Below, one piece after another: positions 1 through 9,338 of a DNA stretch of 64,000 nt. The stretch is from Ktedonobacter sp. SOSP1-85 (GTDB lineage Bacteria > Chloroflexota > Ktedonobacteria > Ktedonobacterales > Ktedonobacteraceae). Location: the NCBI RefSeq assembly GCF_016587415.1, contig NZ_BNJI01000003.1:62001-126000 (forward strand). The letters run 5' to 3'. Made by a program: the position numbers and the translations under genes. Position 1 is the stretch's first letter; each line of letters starts with the position of its first letter. The notes under the pieces were generated by a model that ran no database searches, was not told the origin of the DNA, and saw nothing but the letters and a program-made list of their open reading frames with translations.

Positions 1-1
1 T

Positions 2-850
2 GTTGGGCACAGTTTGGTGCAAGGACTCTACGTGCTACTGGATCGCACGTGTCCCTTGGCTCCGCAGTTGTACCGTCAGACCAGGGTATGCGAGGCCGAA
101 GAGGTGCCATTCCAGAGCAAGATCGAGCTGATGGAGACCCTCATTCGCACGTTCGAGCCAGTCGTTGGCACACACACGCATATCTTGCTGGACAGCTGGT
201 ATTGCGCCAAATGCTTGTGGCATGCCGCTCGCGAGCGGGACTTTCTCGTCACGACTGGCATGAAAAGCAATCGCTGGCTACGGGTTCCCGATGAGACCGC
301 TGCCCAAGGGTGGCGCTGGCAAAAAGTGAGTGAGTATGCCGCTGGTTTGAGTGAGCAAGACTTTCAACTGGTCTGCTGGCCACGCGGGGGCAAGAAGGTC
401 TACGTTCATGTGGTCAAGACGAGCGTGCGCAAGCTCTATCGCTGTCAGGTTGTTATCGTGCGCCACAGCCTGACGGCCCCGCTCGCTCAAACGCGGTACT
501 GGGCTTCCAGCGACTTGGAGGCGGACGCGGAAGAGCTGCTCGCGCACATCGCCGCGCGCTGGGACATCGAGGTCTTTTTCGGCAATGGCAAGGAAGAACT
601 CGGCTTGGATCACTATCAAGTGATGAGCGCTTCAGCTCTCCTGCGGTTTTGGGCGCTGGCGATGCTGGCCTACGTTTTTCTGGAGGAAGAGCAGCAGCGT
701 TTGCGCCTCTCGTGGCAACGCCCAGTGACAATTGGCGAAGCGCGACGCGAGATCCAGCGTCGTCATCGTCGCAGTTTGCTTGCGTGGCTCCACGACCAGT
801 TCCTTTCCGGCGCTCACCCTGAGACGTTGTTTGAGCTGTTTGCTGCCTAA
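2..850 (+). CDS. IS701/IS4-like DDE transposase, 5' partial
   Basis: The reading frame is open to the left edge, so only the C-terminal part of a DDE transposase is present. Two acidic signatures are visible: a strand ending LLDSWY, which matches the second Asp of IS701/IS4-type enzymes, and near the C terminus a Trp-Asp-Ile-Glu-Val-Phe-Phe run followed by GNGKEELG, which fits the Y-R-E-K type signature carrying the catalytic Glu. The last ~70 residues are Arg-rich, as is usual for the DNA-binding tail. The protein ends with an ordinary TAA. The element's right end could not be fixed because its left end is outside the window. Assignment to IS701 rather than IS4 proper is a judgement from memory of the motifs. 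Confidence 0.8.
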   Translation, partial: VGHSLVQGLYVLLDRTCPLAPQLYRQTRVCEAEEVPFQSKIELMETLIRTFEPVVGTHTHILLDSWYCAKCLWHAARERDFLVTTGMKSNRWLRVPDETAAQGWRWQKVSEYAAGLSEQDFQLVCWPRGGKKVYVHVVKTSVRKLYRCQVVIVRHSLTAPLAQTRYWASSDLEADAEELLAHIAARWDIEVFFGNGKEELGLDHYQVMSASALLRFWALAMLAYVFLEEEQQRLRLSWQRPVTIGEARREIQRRHRRSLLAWLHDQFLSGAHPETLFELFAA

Positions 851-1005
851 AGCTGCTCAGCTAAAAAGTGCAAAGATAGAGAGAAAATGTAACACATGCA
901 GACAAAAAGGCTGGAGGAGCACACATCAGCAAAAACACTTGGTGGAAAGAGAGGCAAGGATGCTATCGAATCATCGTTCTCTGGCACCCCTTACGGAAGG
1001 CTTCC

Positions 1006-1785
1006 TTAAAAACCGCCACGTGAATGGATGATTTGTCCAGTAATCCACTCGGCAGCATCACTCGCTAAAAAGGCAATGAGACGCGCTGCATCTTCTGGTT
1101 GCCCAATACGGCCAAATGGCGCTTGTGCTATCATCGCTCGTTTCAGTTCTGGATCAGCGCTGATCCACCCTGTATCTGTGGGTCCCGGATCAACAGCATT
1201 GACAGTAATTCCTTGCGACGCAACTTCAGCCGCAAGAGTGACAGTGAATGCTTCTATTGCTCCCTTCGTCGCTATATAGGGAATTTTTCCTGGCATGGCT
1301 CCTACCCCTTGCCCAGAGGTGAGGTTGATAATGTGACCGCCTGTCGCGAAAGAAAAACGGCGAGCAAATTCGGCGCTCAATAATATTGTTCCTCGCATAT
1401 TCACGGCATAATAGGTGTCTAATATGTCTGCATTCAGCTGATCAAATGGAACCTTCCTATCATCATGGGCAGCGTTATTCACAAGAATGGAAGGAGTCCC
1501 TAAACGCGTTTCCACTTCGTCCATGATGTGGCCTGCTGATTGGGGAAGGCTCAAATCTACCTCCAGGCATTCGCATTGTATACCCTGCTTTCGCAAACTT
1601 GAGAGCAGTTCATAGGGCCCCTCTTCTTCTTGCCCATAGAGCGCTTGATCGTGAGCCTGCCAATACGTAAAAAAGACATCTACCTCCATCTCAGCCAAGG
1701 CCCGACATACGGCTGCTCCTATTCCCTGACTCCGGCTTGCCCCTGTCACGATGGCTATACGGCGTCGTCCTTGATTCGCATGCAT
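1006..1785 (-). CDS. SDR family oxidoreductase (FabG-like)
   Basis: A 259-residue classical short-chain dehydrogenase/reductase. The N-terminal cofactor motif reads TGASRSQGIG, which is longer than the canonical TGxxxGIG and is followed by a Rossmann fold. NNAA sits at the end of strand 4, the catalytic Ser lies in a NLTSGQG strand and the YIATK segment carries the Tyr-x3-Lys pair. The PGPTDTG and final ITGQ..HSRGG segments are typical of the FabG / 3-oxoacyl-ACP reductase branch. It is probably a cytosolic NAD(P)-dependent ketoreductase; the substrate cannot be read from sequence. It is a single gene between a transposase (upstream side of the window) and a divergent transposase, so it gives no pathway context. 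Confidence 0.85.
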   Translation of the reverse strand: MHANQGRRRIAIVTGASRSQGIGAAVCRALAEMEVDVFFTYWQAHDQALYGQEEEGPYELLSSLRKQGIQCECLEVDLSLPQSAGHIMDEVETRLGTPSILVNNAAHDDRKVPFDQLNADILDTYYAVNMRGTILLSAEFARRFSFATGGHIINLTSGQGVGAMPGKIPYIATKGAIEAFTVTLAAEVASQGITVNAVDPGPTDTGWISADPELKRAMIAQAPFGRIGQPEDAARLIAFLASDAAEWITGQIIHSRGGF

Positions 1786-2087
1786 TGAAATTGTATCTCC
1801 TTACTCTCATGTGGAATTACACAAACAGATAAGTAAAAATGAATTGTAGAAGCAGAATACGCGAAAAATGCGACTTACCTGTATAGACTACTATTCAAGT
1901 GGAAGAGCGTATGTGATATGAGCGAAAGCTTCAGGTCTACTGGAACACAGAGCCGGGATCTCTCAGCCAGAATATGGTGGAATAGGAGATAGAAGTGGGA
2001 CCGCAGCATTTCTCTGTACGAAGCACACACAACATTTCCACAGAATAGCAGCAACGAACAGACATCACTGAAGAAGTAATCAGGGTT
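1786..2087. other. Intergenic stretch without recognisable gene
   Basis: About 300 bp between the SDR gene start and the end of the next transposase. It must hold the SDR promoter on the minus strand. I see no ORF with support and no strong hairpin. Confidence 0.4.
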
Positions 2088-3962
2088 TCAGGCCACGCAC
2101 TGTTTTTGCATATTTAGAATGGGACGAGGAACATTTTCAGCGGAAAAATGCAGACGGCGACCATCTGGCAAATGCGGACATGCAGCATTCACCCGCTCAC
2201 AGAGAAGAGTAAGATCACGGTTGTACTGTCGATCATTGAAGGAGCGAAATGCAATCGTCACCGTCTCATCACTCTGGACAATCAATCCTGGAAGGTGGAA
2301 AAAGGGGGCGAGTCGTTTCCAAGTCGCTTGAGCAAAGGAAGTTGGGAAATAGTGATCTCGCGTCCACATGACCAGGTTCGTGAGAGCAACCTTAAAGACG
2401 GTCATTACCTGATCCTTCCGATTATCCAACTCATACATCGTTCGCTTACTGACCGTTAGATCTTCTAATGCACGTAAGACTTCACGTTGTTCGCGGCAGT
2501 ACTTCTCACACTTCGCAAACTCCTGATTGCTCGTATGATAGGCTTTCCATTGTCGCTGCTGGTACTTCTCAATCTCAGCATCGGCGAGAGCCTTTTGCTC
2601 TTTCATGGTTTTCCGCAGGAGCCAGTGCTCTATTCCCTGCTGCTCTAACTCGATCTGATGATCATTGAGCGCGCGGTAGAGTTCTGTTGCCTGCTCCTTG
2701 GTAAGCTTGCAGCGTTTTCGGTACAGCTTGCTCGCATTGTGGGAGCGCTTACGTGCTCCTTCTGCCCACCTCTGGACATTCGCCAGCCGTTTTTCCAGGG
2801 CTGTTCGTTTCTTTACCACCTCAGAATTCTCTACAGGCTTTTTGCTGTAGCCATGATTCGTGTCCAATCCTAACGGGAGCAAGAAATCACGGATGATGTT
2901 TTCTTGCAACGGCCAGCGCTCTATGTACATTTGAGCCAGTTCCACAGCATCAACGGTTGAAGCGGTTGTCACAATGGGGATAAGTTTCGGAGTGGTGGCT
3001 GGCCGAGAGGCTGGTGTAGCCTGCCATCCCTCATCCCACCACCTGCGATCCTCCCAGTTCAAGTCCGCATCCCAGCGCTTAGGATATTCCCGTTCGTCTT
3101 CTGTAGGAGGTAGTGGAACCTGATGGCATAAATTGCGGATCAGAGCGACACGAAGCTGGAGAGATTGCCCTTTCTGTTCTGGTAAAGGAAGGGTAATGGA
3201 TGCAGGTGCCACCTCACGCAGAATCTTTCCCTGTTTTGAGACACGCAGCGGGACAAAGTCTCCAACATCAGTAAATGAGTCGAGTCCAGCATATTGATCG
3301 GCTCGCAGGACAGAGATGATGCTTCGCCCTTCACTTCCTAGTAGGGCAAGAAATTCAACTGCCATCCCCTCACGATCTACAACGTTTTGCTGAACAGCAC
3401 CAGGACCGGTTTCCTGCTCATAACGCTTCACAATAGCTGGCAACCCAAGCGTCAAGTGGTGATCTCCACGATGGGTAGTTGCCAGCAGAGGATGACCACG
3501 AGCATCATGCAGCAACACGAGCGCTCGGCATCCCAAGATAGCGCTCAACCGCCCTACTAGCCCACGAGGAATGAGCATATCTGTGTAGACCGGCTTGCGA
3601 TGCCCGTCCACGTAAAAGCAGGCTGATGGGTTTGTACATGGGCCAGACTGAGTGGAAGGATACCACAGGCCAGTTGTCCATCTCGCCAGCGCATTTGTTA
3701 GCATCTCGGCACCATTGGACTCGGCAACTTCTGCGAGGAATCGCTCCGTGTGAAAATAGCCATAGGCACGCGGACGTCCAGTAAGTAAAGCGAGGGCATC
3801 GCCCGTGTAGCTGCGCAAGTCCCAGGTCCGATGCAAACCCACAGCCCCAAGAAACAACAAGGTGAGTGAAAGCCGGAAGCGCGAGGAACTGGAAAGGCTG
3901 GCTAATCGTGATGGTTTTCGTGAAGCTAAACCAGAGAGAGCTTCTTCTAGTATGGTTAACAA
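2088..3962 (-). CDS. Large IS4-like transposase with C-terminal helical region
   Basis: A 624-residue protein. The central part has the layout of a DDE transposase: VVDREGMAVEF carries a plausible second Asp, and YIERWPLQENIIRDFL matches the Y-x2-R-x3-E layout of IS4-like enzymes with the catalytic Glu. The long stretch after it (roughly residues 380-530) is rich in Lys, Glu, Gln and Arg and is likely helical or coiled coil, which is unusual for IS4. The N terminus has a hydrophobic RLSLTLLFLGAVGLHRTWDLRSY segment common in such transposases. No clear terminal inverted repeats were found, although the gene abuts the IS6-like element at 4041. The family label is tentative; the transposase call is firmer. 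Confidence 0.6.
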   Translation of the reverse strand: MLTILEEALSGLASRKPSRLASLSSSSRFRLSLTLLFLGAVGLHRTWDLRSYTGDALALLTGRPRAYGYFHTERFLAEVAESNGAEMLTNALARWTTGLWYPSTQSGPCTNPSACFYVDGHRKPVYTDMLIPRGLVGRLSAILGCRALVLLHDARGHPLLATTHRGDHHLTLGLPAIVKRYEQETGPGAVQQNVVDREGMAVEFLALLGSEGRSIISVLRADQYAGLDSFTDVGDFVPLRVSKQGKILREVAPASITLPLPEQKGQSLQLRVALIRNLCHQVPLPPTEDEREYPKRWDADLNWEDRRWWDEGWQATPASRPATTPKLIPIVTTASTVDAVELAQMYIERWPLQENIIRDFLLPLGLDTNHGYSKKPVENSEVVKKRTALEKRLANVQRWAEGARKRSHNASKLYRKRCKLTKEQATELYRALNDHQIELEQQGIEHWLLRKTMKEQKALADAEIEKYQQRQWKAYHTSNQEFAKCEKYCREQREVLRALEDLTVSKRTMYELDNRKDQVMTVFKVALTNLVMWTRDHYFPTSFAQATWKRLAPFFHLPGLIVQSDETVTIAFRSFNDRQYNRDLTLLCERVNAACPHLPDGRRLHFSAENVPRPILNMQKQCVA

Positions 3963-4040
3963 GCCCGTTTGCTGTGCTGAGGCGAGTAAAAGGAGCCCTC
4001 CAGCTCCCTCTTGCCAGTGGGCTTCTTGAGATGGGCTGGA

Positions 4041-5023
4041 GGATGCGTCAGAACTGAGAACACGACCACAAGCAGCGTACCCCGTGGTATGATAGATTGA
4101 TCGTCACGCATATGTTTCAGGAGGAGTGTCCCATGAACTGCCCGTACTGCCTGTCAACAACCACCAAAGAACAGCACAAGAAAACGACGCTCGGGTATCG
4201 GATGTTCCGTTGCTCAGCCTGCCACCACATTTTCAATGAACGCAGCGGCACTCCCTTCAACTATCTGGAATACCCCACAGAGATTGTCCTGCTCGTTGTC
4301 CTGTGGCGGCTTCGGTACAAGTTGAGCTTGCGTGATCTTGCTGAAATGTTTTTAGCGCGAGGTTTTGTGTTCACCCATGAGGCGGTTCGCGACTGGGAAG
4401 CTCGTTTTGCTCCGTTGTTGGCAGATCAACTTCGTGTGAGGAGATGGGGACAAACGCGAACTTCCTGGTACGTCGACGAAACCTACGTCAAAGTCCATGG
4501 GAAGTGGTGTTACCTCTATCGTGCCATCGACCGGGATGGCAATCTCGTTGATTCCATGTTGAGCCAGAAACGGGATATGGATGCCGCCAAACGGTTTTTC
4601 AAGCAGGCGCTTGAGACGGTTGGTCATGCGCCAGAACGCGTGACGACCGACGGGCATGACTCCTATCCTCGTGCGATTCGCGAGGTCCTTGGCGGCGAAG
4701 TCCTCCATCGCTGCAATCAGTATCTGAACAACCGACTGGAACAGGACCATCGTAGCATCAAACAGCGGTATTATCCCATGCGTGGGTTTGGAAGCTTCAC
4801 CTCGGCAGCCCGTTTTTGTCGGGCCTTTGATGAGCTACGCCAATTCTTCCGTGTCCGCATGACGATGAAACAGTCTGTGTCTCTCTCACAACAACGCACG
4901 ATGTTTTGCCAACGTCTCGATACCTTGAAGGCTCTGATGCCAACTGCTTAAACAGAGAGAAATGGAGAGGAGTTGTATCGAACACACGTTGTTCGCTCTT
5001 TCCTTCTCAATTCTGACACATCC
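4041..5023 (+). mobile_element. IS6-like insertion sequence with zinc-ribbon transposase
   Basis: A 983-bp element bounded by imperfect 20-bp inverted repeats: left 4041-4060 reads GGATGCGTCAGAACTGAGAA, and right 5004-5023 is its complement with two mismatches. It contains one transposase gene. The flanking 8 bp differ, so no target duplication is visible, suggesting later rearrangement. Confidence 0.8.
4133..4951 (+). CDS. IS6 family transposase with N-terminal zinc ribbon
   Basis: An IS6/IS26-type DDE transposase of about 272 residues. The start at 4133 is chosen because CAGGAGGAG lies 8 bp upstream and it begins with MNCPYC; an upstream in-frame start at 4097 is possible. Two CxxC pairs (CPYC and, about 20 residues later, CSAC) form an InsA-like zinc ribbon. 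The catalytic triad is seen as WYVDETYVKV (Asp), VTTDGHDSYP (Asp) and LEQDHRSIKQR (Glu, with the downstream Lys/Arg). Length and order match intact members, and no frameshift is seen, so the gene may be active. It sits inside the 4041-5023 inverted repeats. Confidence 0.9.
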   Translation: MNCPYCLSTTTKEQHKKTTLGYRMFRCSACHHIFNERSGTPFNYLEYPTEIVLLVVLWRLRYKLSLRDLAEMFLARGFVFTHEAVRDWEARFAPLLADQLRVRRWGQTRTSWYVDETYVKVHGKWCYLYRAIDRDGNLVDSMLSQKRDMDAAKRFFKQALETVGHAPERVTTDGHDSYPRAIREVLGGEVLHRCNQYLNNRLEQDHRSIKQRYYPMRGFGSFTSAARFCRAFDELRQFFRVRMTMKQSVSLSQQRTMFCQRLDTLKALMPTA

Positions 5024-5332
5024 TTTTGATCTTATACAGGGTCTCGATCCGGCCACACTGATCACAGGGGCTGCGAAAGCGAAGGCCAGGATACCCTGAT
5101 GTTTGTTCAGTAATTCGACTCATAAAGGCGTTTCTTTCCTTCCGCCCCACTAGGGGCTATAATAGGGCCGTGGAAGTATTTGTGATCCACGATGAGACCG
5201 GTCAGCGTCACGTGCGTTCCTACCTCGACTGACCGGTTTTCTTGCGAAGCATTCCTTTCCTATATAGAGGAAGGAGAAACATCGTCGAGAGAAACCAGAA
5301 CATCCTCCCCTGGCTCCTCTCCCTCAATCGGA

Positions 5333-5514
5333 CTAGTCCTTCGGACGATCAAAGATCGCGCCCAGGACCAGCATGGCGAGAAACGCCACAGCGATCCCGG
5401 CATAGACACTGCTCACAACCAGGGTCTCCACCAGGTCATGCGAGGATGGCCAGGTCGAAAAACGCTGCCAGGCCAGGAATCCAAAGATGAGCACAATGGG
5501 CGGGCACGTCCACA
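5333..5514 (-). pseudogene. C-terminal remnant of a membrane protein cut by an IS
   Basis: On the minus strand an open frame runs from the IS6-like end at 5515 to a TAG at 5333-5335. It encodes about 60 residues with two hydrophobic segments (around IVLIFGFLAW and YAGIAVAFLAMLVLGAIF) and ends IFDRPKD. There is no start codon context: the frame enters directly from the IS tip, so the 5' part of a membrane protein gene has been removed. The parent family is not recognised. The sequence on the far side of the IS (after 6378) does not continue it. Confidence 0.5.
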
Positions 5515-6378
5515 GGTATTGTCAACTTGACAAAGTAATTGAAGAGTTTTTTAAAAAGATGGGAAAAGAACAGCAAAGAAGTGGAGGATTGGAGGAGGTG
5601 GCGTAGTGTTAAGCGGCAGTTTTCCCTCTGGTTACCTCGTTCCAAATGAGAAAGCGATCTTGCATGAGCACACGGTAATCCCTTGCAGTGAGACGGTGCC
5701 GTTTCGGCCGAAAGTGATCCAAGATGGGCCCAAAAGCGGAAAGAAAGCGTTGAGCAGAGCCAGGTGATGTGAAGCGCCGCATGGTTCGCTCGCGTTGTCT
5801 CGTCGGCTGATGCGAACGTTCTGCTTGCTTGTGTAAGCCTTTGTGTTGACGGGGCTCGACACTACGCATGATTTCCCTCTTGGCAGCGGCGTAGCTGGCC
5901 AGCTTGTCGGTGATGATCACTCACGGGACATAGTGCAGCCCTTTGAGCAACTTGCGGAAGAACTGGCTTTCCCGCATGTTTGCTGCGTCGGCTCTGGACC
6001 AGGATATCCAGAACATTGCCGTTCTGATCAACAGCTCTCCAAAGGGAGTGCGTCTTGCCGTTGATCGATGCCGGTACCCTTCATCCAGGTGCCACTTGTC
6101 TCCCGTTTTTGGGCGACGATGTTTCAGCTCATTGGCGTACGTCTGGCCACGTTTCAAACATCACTGTCTGACGGTTTCGTAGGTCAACACGATCCCACGC
6201 TCGGCCATTATCTCTTCGACATCACGGAAACGGAAGCGAGAAGCGGAAGTACAACCAGATGCAATGGCCAATAATCTCAGCCGGGAAGCGGAAGCCTTTG
6301 TAGCGGGATGCAGGTGCTTGTGTTTTCATGGCTCTGAGTCTATCAGAAATTGGAGCCACTCAGCAAGTTGACAATACC
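5515..6378 (-). mobile_element. Decayed IS6-like element
   Basis: An 864-bp element bounded by a perfect 15-bp inverted repeat GGTATTGTCAACTTG at 5515-5529 and its complement at 6364-6378. The same tip occurs at 7357, so this is a decayed relative of that intact element, in opposite orientation. Confidence 0.85.
5609..6330 (-). pseudogene. IS6 family transposase pseudogene
   Basis: Fragments in different minus-strand frames align with the intact transposase at 7385-8122. The C-terminal part (5609-5920) starts at ITDKLASYAAAKRE and ends WNEVTRGKTAA. The middle part (5921-6157) holds TGDKWHLDEG and LLKGLHYVP. Between them an in-frame TGA (5918-5920) replaces the Arg codon expected after YVP. 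Further frame changes lie around 6010-6110, where the intact copy has the DLWRAMDQDG region. The N-terminal third lies in 6158-6330 in yet another frame. The gene cannot make an active enzyme. Confidence 0.8.
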
Positions 6379-6622
6379 CGCGAGAAATGTGTCTCCTAAG
6401 AAACCTTGGTTGGAGGTCAGTGAGGGAAGAAAAACGTCACGTGTGAAGCGTACCCATTTCCACATTCGTTTGCCAGGTTTAGGTGCTGGCTGATCAGAGA
6501 CGAAACACGCGAGAATCCAGATGCCCCAAAGGTGTTACGACTGGTGCCATAGGGGCGTGATGCATCATAGGTGGGGTGAACTGGAAGTGTGACAAGCACA
6601 GAGAGAAGAAAGGAGCAAGGCT

Positions 6623-6913
6623 ATGCCCACCTACATCGTCCTCACCAAATGGACGGATCAAGGAGTGAAGAACGCCAAGGACGCCGTCCAGCGTATGCAC
6701 CAATTCCGTTCCGATTTGGAGCGTCGCGGATGCAAGTTAAGCAGCAGCTACTGGACCCAGGGGCAGCATGACACCGTCACGATCGTTGAGGCACCAGATG
6801 AGCAGACGGGGATGGCGGCTTTACTCGCCCTCGGGAGCCTTGGCAACGTTCACACTGAGACCCTTCGTGCGTACAACGAGACCGAAATGGAGGCCATTAT
6901 TCAGAAGATGTGA
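6623..6913 (+). CDS. GYD domain-containing protein
   Basis: A 96-residue protein starting MPTYIVLTKWTDQG and preceded by AAAGGAG about 6 bp upstream. The whole protein fits the small alpha/beta-barrel GYD family (PF08734): an N-terminal strand, an amphipathic helix with a K-x6-R pattern, and a central Tyr-Trp-Thr-Gly-like YWTQGQHDTV where other members have Y-x-x-x-G-x-Y-D. The typical central GxYD is therefore modified to GQHD. The biochemical role of the family is unknown. It stands alone between two IS6-like elements of opposite orientation that share their terminal repeat, so it may have been moved with them. Confidence 0.75.
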   Translation: MPTYIVLTKWTDQGVKNAKDAVQRMHQFRSDLERRGCKLSSSYWTQGQHDTVTIVEAPDEQTGMAALLALGSLGNVHTETLRAYNETEMEAIIQKM

Positions 6914-7356
6914 GGCATGACCGCGCTTCCAGTTTCTCCCCCACATGCTCCTCAGCAAGCTTGACGTGTGCCCGAAATGCGCGTCTAACAGGAGGGCAAA
7001 TAACGCCTTGAGATGGCCAAAAAAGGGCCTTGTCAGAAAAAGATGGCAAATATACCATGCGTATCGAGTGCCAGACAGGCGGAAGCTGGTAAATGACCCG
7101 AAAACTGGATCTGTCCACAGGTTACGTAACGAGATGCACATTCGCTTGTAATGGCTCTCCAGGCCCATTCAACGCCCGCGCCTTTTTCTGGCAAGGAATC
7201 AGTAATACCTCTGCCTTATGACGGCAGGAGAGCCACGATGGATGTTCTCAGGGCTTTTTGGTTTACCCGTATTACTGTGATAACCTGCCACACAGGAGTT
7301 GCAAGGCCTCGCGGGGCTGGGCACAAAAATGCCGCATCGCGGAGGCGACATTTTTG
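6914..7356. other. Non-coding stretch before intact IS6-like element
   Basis: About 440 bp after the GYD gene. Short ORFs on both strands overlap one another and none resembles a known family. I see nothing definite here. Confidence 0.35.
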
Positions 7357-8216
7357 GGTATTGTCAACTTGCTGAAAAGCTGGCATGCTGAATTTCATGA
7401 ATACATTAACATCTGCTCCATCCGCTCCCCTTTACAAAGGTTTTCGCTTTCCACCTGAAATTATCAGTCACGGCGTCTGGCTCTCTTTTCGCTTTTCGCT
7501 CAGTTTTCGTGATGTGGAAGAGCTTCTGGCGCAACGTGGGATCGTCGTCACCTCCGAAACCGTGCGACCATGGTGCCTCACATGTGGGCAAATGTATGCC
7601 AACGAGTTGCGTCGTCGTCGTCCTCGTTGTGGCGACAAGTGGCATATGGATGAAATGGTTCTCACCATTCATAGCAAGAAGCATGACCTCTGGCGAGCAA
7701 TGGATCAGGACGGCAATGTGCTCGATATCCTTGTGCAAAGCCGACGTAACAAAAAAGCGGCGAAACGCTTCTTCCATAAACTGCTCAAGGGGCTACTCTA
7801 TGTCCCACGCATGATCATCACCGATAAACTCAAGAGCTATGACGCAGCCAAACGCGAGATCTTGCCAAGCGTGGAACATCGGCAGCACAAAGGACTGAAC
7901 AATCGAGCAGAGAACTCCCACCAACCCACTCGACTGCGGGAAAAGAAGATGCGGCGCTTCAAATCGTCCAAACACGCCCAACGCTTTCTCTCCGCCTTTG
8001 GTCCCATTGCTGGGCATTTCCAGCCGCGACGCCACCGTTTGTGTGCCGGAGAATATCGTACCATTTTCCAGGACCGCTTCCAGCAATGGAATGAGGTGAC
8101 TGAGGTGAAACTGGCCGCATAATCCCAGAGACATTCCCACCTTCCCCGCACTGCAACGCCCCACTTCGTTCTAGCTCATCAATATATTTTATCCCTGCGA
8201 ATAAGTTGACAATATC
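7357..8216 (+). mobile_element. Intact IS6-like insertion sequence
   Basis: An 860-bp element. The left tip GGTATTGTCAACTTG (7357-7371) is identical to the tip of the decayed copy at 5515. The right tip (about 8202-8216) is its complement with two mismatches. It contains a full-length transposase. The 8-bp flanks do not match. Confidence 0.8.
7385..8122 (+). CDS. IS6 family transposase
   Basis: A 245-residue IS6-type DDE transposase without the zinc ribbon of the copy at 4133. It has the family's N-terminal block YKGFRFPPEIISHGVWL followed by SLSFRDVEELLAQRG (HTH region), then the triad CGDKWHMDEMV (Asp), IITDKLKSYD (Asp) and NRAENSHQPTR (Glu plus Arg). The C terminus FQQWNEVTEVKLAA matches the decayed copy. 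Translation could start at 7385 or at the next Met (7397). There is no frameshift, so this copy could supply transposase in trans to the decayed copy at 5515-6378. Confidence 0.9.
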   Translation: MLNFMNTLTSAPSAPLYKGFRFPPEIISHGVWLSFRFSLSFRDVEELLAQRGIVVTSETVRPWCLTCGQMYANELRRRRPRCGDKWHMDEMVLTIHSKKHDLWRAMDQDGNVLDILVQSRRNKKAAKRFFHKLLKGLLYVPRMIITDKLKSYDAAKREILPSVEHRQHKGLNNRAENSHQPTRLREKKMRRFKSSKHAQRFLSAFGPIAGHFQPRRHRLCAGEYRTIFQDRFQQWNEVTEVKLAA

Positions 8217-8324
8217 TTCGGGAGGTCAGCGCAGAGTGCAATCCCCCGCCAAATCATCACAGGTGCAAGGTGAGAGGAGAGCGTTCTTGCAAAAGACAAA
8301 AACGCCCCTCTTCGTATCCTCACG

Positions 8325-9221
8325 CTAGAGCGTAAGCAGAACTTCGTGAGACCCCAGTGCTGGACTACTGCTGCACACATGACCATCCAGGCGCACAGAA
8401 GCGTTCTGCGTAAAACAGTGCTGTAGTTCCGCGAAGGTTATGTCACTGTTCTCAGTCAGGTCAGCGATGCTATCAAGCAGGTGGGCTTCCTCATTGCTAA
8501 ATTCTTTCCTCAGCATCATGCTCCACGCGTCCCAGCAAAGCATTTCACCCTTGTTGAGGGCAGCAAGATCCTGCAACACTTTGTCACGTACCAACCACCA
8601 GCCACGTATCTCTTGGTTCTCAGGATGAATGCCAAAGGCCTCTGGCTTCACCTCACCGATGCGACAGCACCGCCACGCCACGCCGCCTGTCAAGAAACGC
8701 CCATTGGGCATATCCCGCACATCGAAATCAATGCCATTATGCTTGATCAAGAGGGCGTCCATCTGAGGATCAACCATGCGCCAGCGTCCCTCGTGCCAGT
8801 ATTCCACAACGACGTGATCGATAAAGAAGCCCGGCCAGGGACTGATATAGCTGGCGAAGCCCATACGAACGCGTACGGGAACTCCCTGATAGCGAAGCAT
8901 TGAGCAGAGCAGCACCGAGAAGTCCCGGCAACACCCTACCAAGCGTTGCTGCGGCTTTCTTGTCTCACTCAAAGGACGCGCATCTAGCTCAAGCATCCGC
9001 GCCAACATCAGCTCCACGTAGCGCGTATCTAGCTCGCGTTCGCGCTCTGCCGTTATCTGGCAGCCATACAAATCACCACAGGCATAGTGGACGATCAGAC
9101 CTTGAACAATCGTGCAGAGGGTTTCAATGTTCTCTGGAAGATCTTTGTAGAAGGCAGCGTATTTCCCAGGTTGGGTAATTGGACTTTGTTTACGGTAAAA
9201 CGCTAGGATCTCGTCTATCAT
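8325..9221 (-). CDS. Transglutaminase-like domain protein
   Basis: About 298 residues when started at 9221, chosen because AAAGGGGG lies 8 bp upstream of that ATG; the frame stays open to 9320. The fold is recognised by the Cys-His-Asp order of the transglutaminase core: GCCRDFSVLLCSMLR (nucleophile Cys followed by Asp and a helix), IDHVVVEYW (His) and MVDPQMD (Asp). No signal peptide or membrane segment is seen, so it is probably cytosolic and may act as a protease-like or peptide-modifying enzyme. The C-terminal ~100 residues (WWLVRDKVLQDL to the end) are a helical extension that I do not recognise. It stands alone with no operon partner. Confidence 0.75.
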   Translation of the reverse strand: MIDEILAFYRKQSPITQPGKYAAFYKDLPENIETLCTIVQGLIVHYACGDLYGCQITAERERELDTRYVELMLARMLELDARPLSETRKPQQRLVGCCRDFSVLLCSMLRYQGVPVRVRMGFASYISPWPGFFIDHVVVEYWHEGRWRMVDPQMDALLIKHNGIDFDVRDMPNGRFLTGGVAWRCCRIGEVKPEAFGIHPENQEIRGWWLVRDKVLQDLAALNKGEMLCWDAWSMMLRKEFSNEEAHLLDSIADLTENSDITFAELQHCFTQNASVRLDGHVCSSSPALGSHEVLLTL

Positions 9222-9305
9222 ATTACTAGCCCCCTTTTTTAGCCTTGTAGGAACATCAATACTGTGCTTCATCGCTCGATATGTTTCCCTGCCAAGACTA
9301 TAGAG

Positions 9306-9338
9306 GGAGGAACCTGACACTAGGTGTCAGGTTCCTCC
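9306..9338. repeat. Perfect 15-bp inverted repeat (hairpin)
   Basis: The arms GGAGGAACCTGACAC (9306-9320) and GTGTCAGGTTCCTCC (9324-9338) are separated by only TAG. There is no T-tract. It lies just upstream of the transglutaminase-like gene and may be a REP-like palindrome or regulatory hairpin. Confidence 0.7.

Noticed and set aside
2148..2459. Plus-strand ORFs inside 2.1-3.9 kb
   Set aside because: They are antisense to the continuous 624-codon transposase and have no domain of their own.
5170..5230. Short in-frame peptide (VEVFVIHDETGQ...) near 5.2 kb after a TATAAT box
   Set aside because: Only about 20 codons with no SD or similarity; not enough support for a gene.
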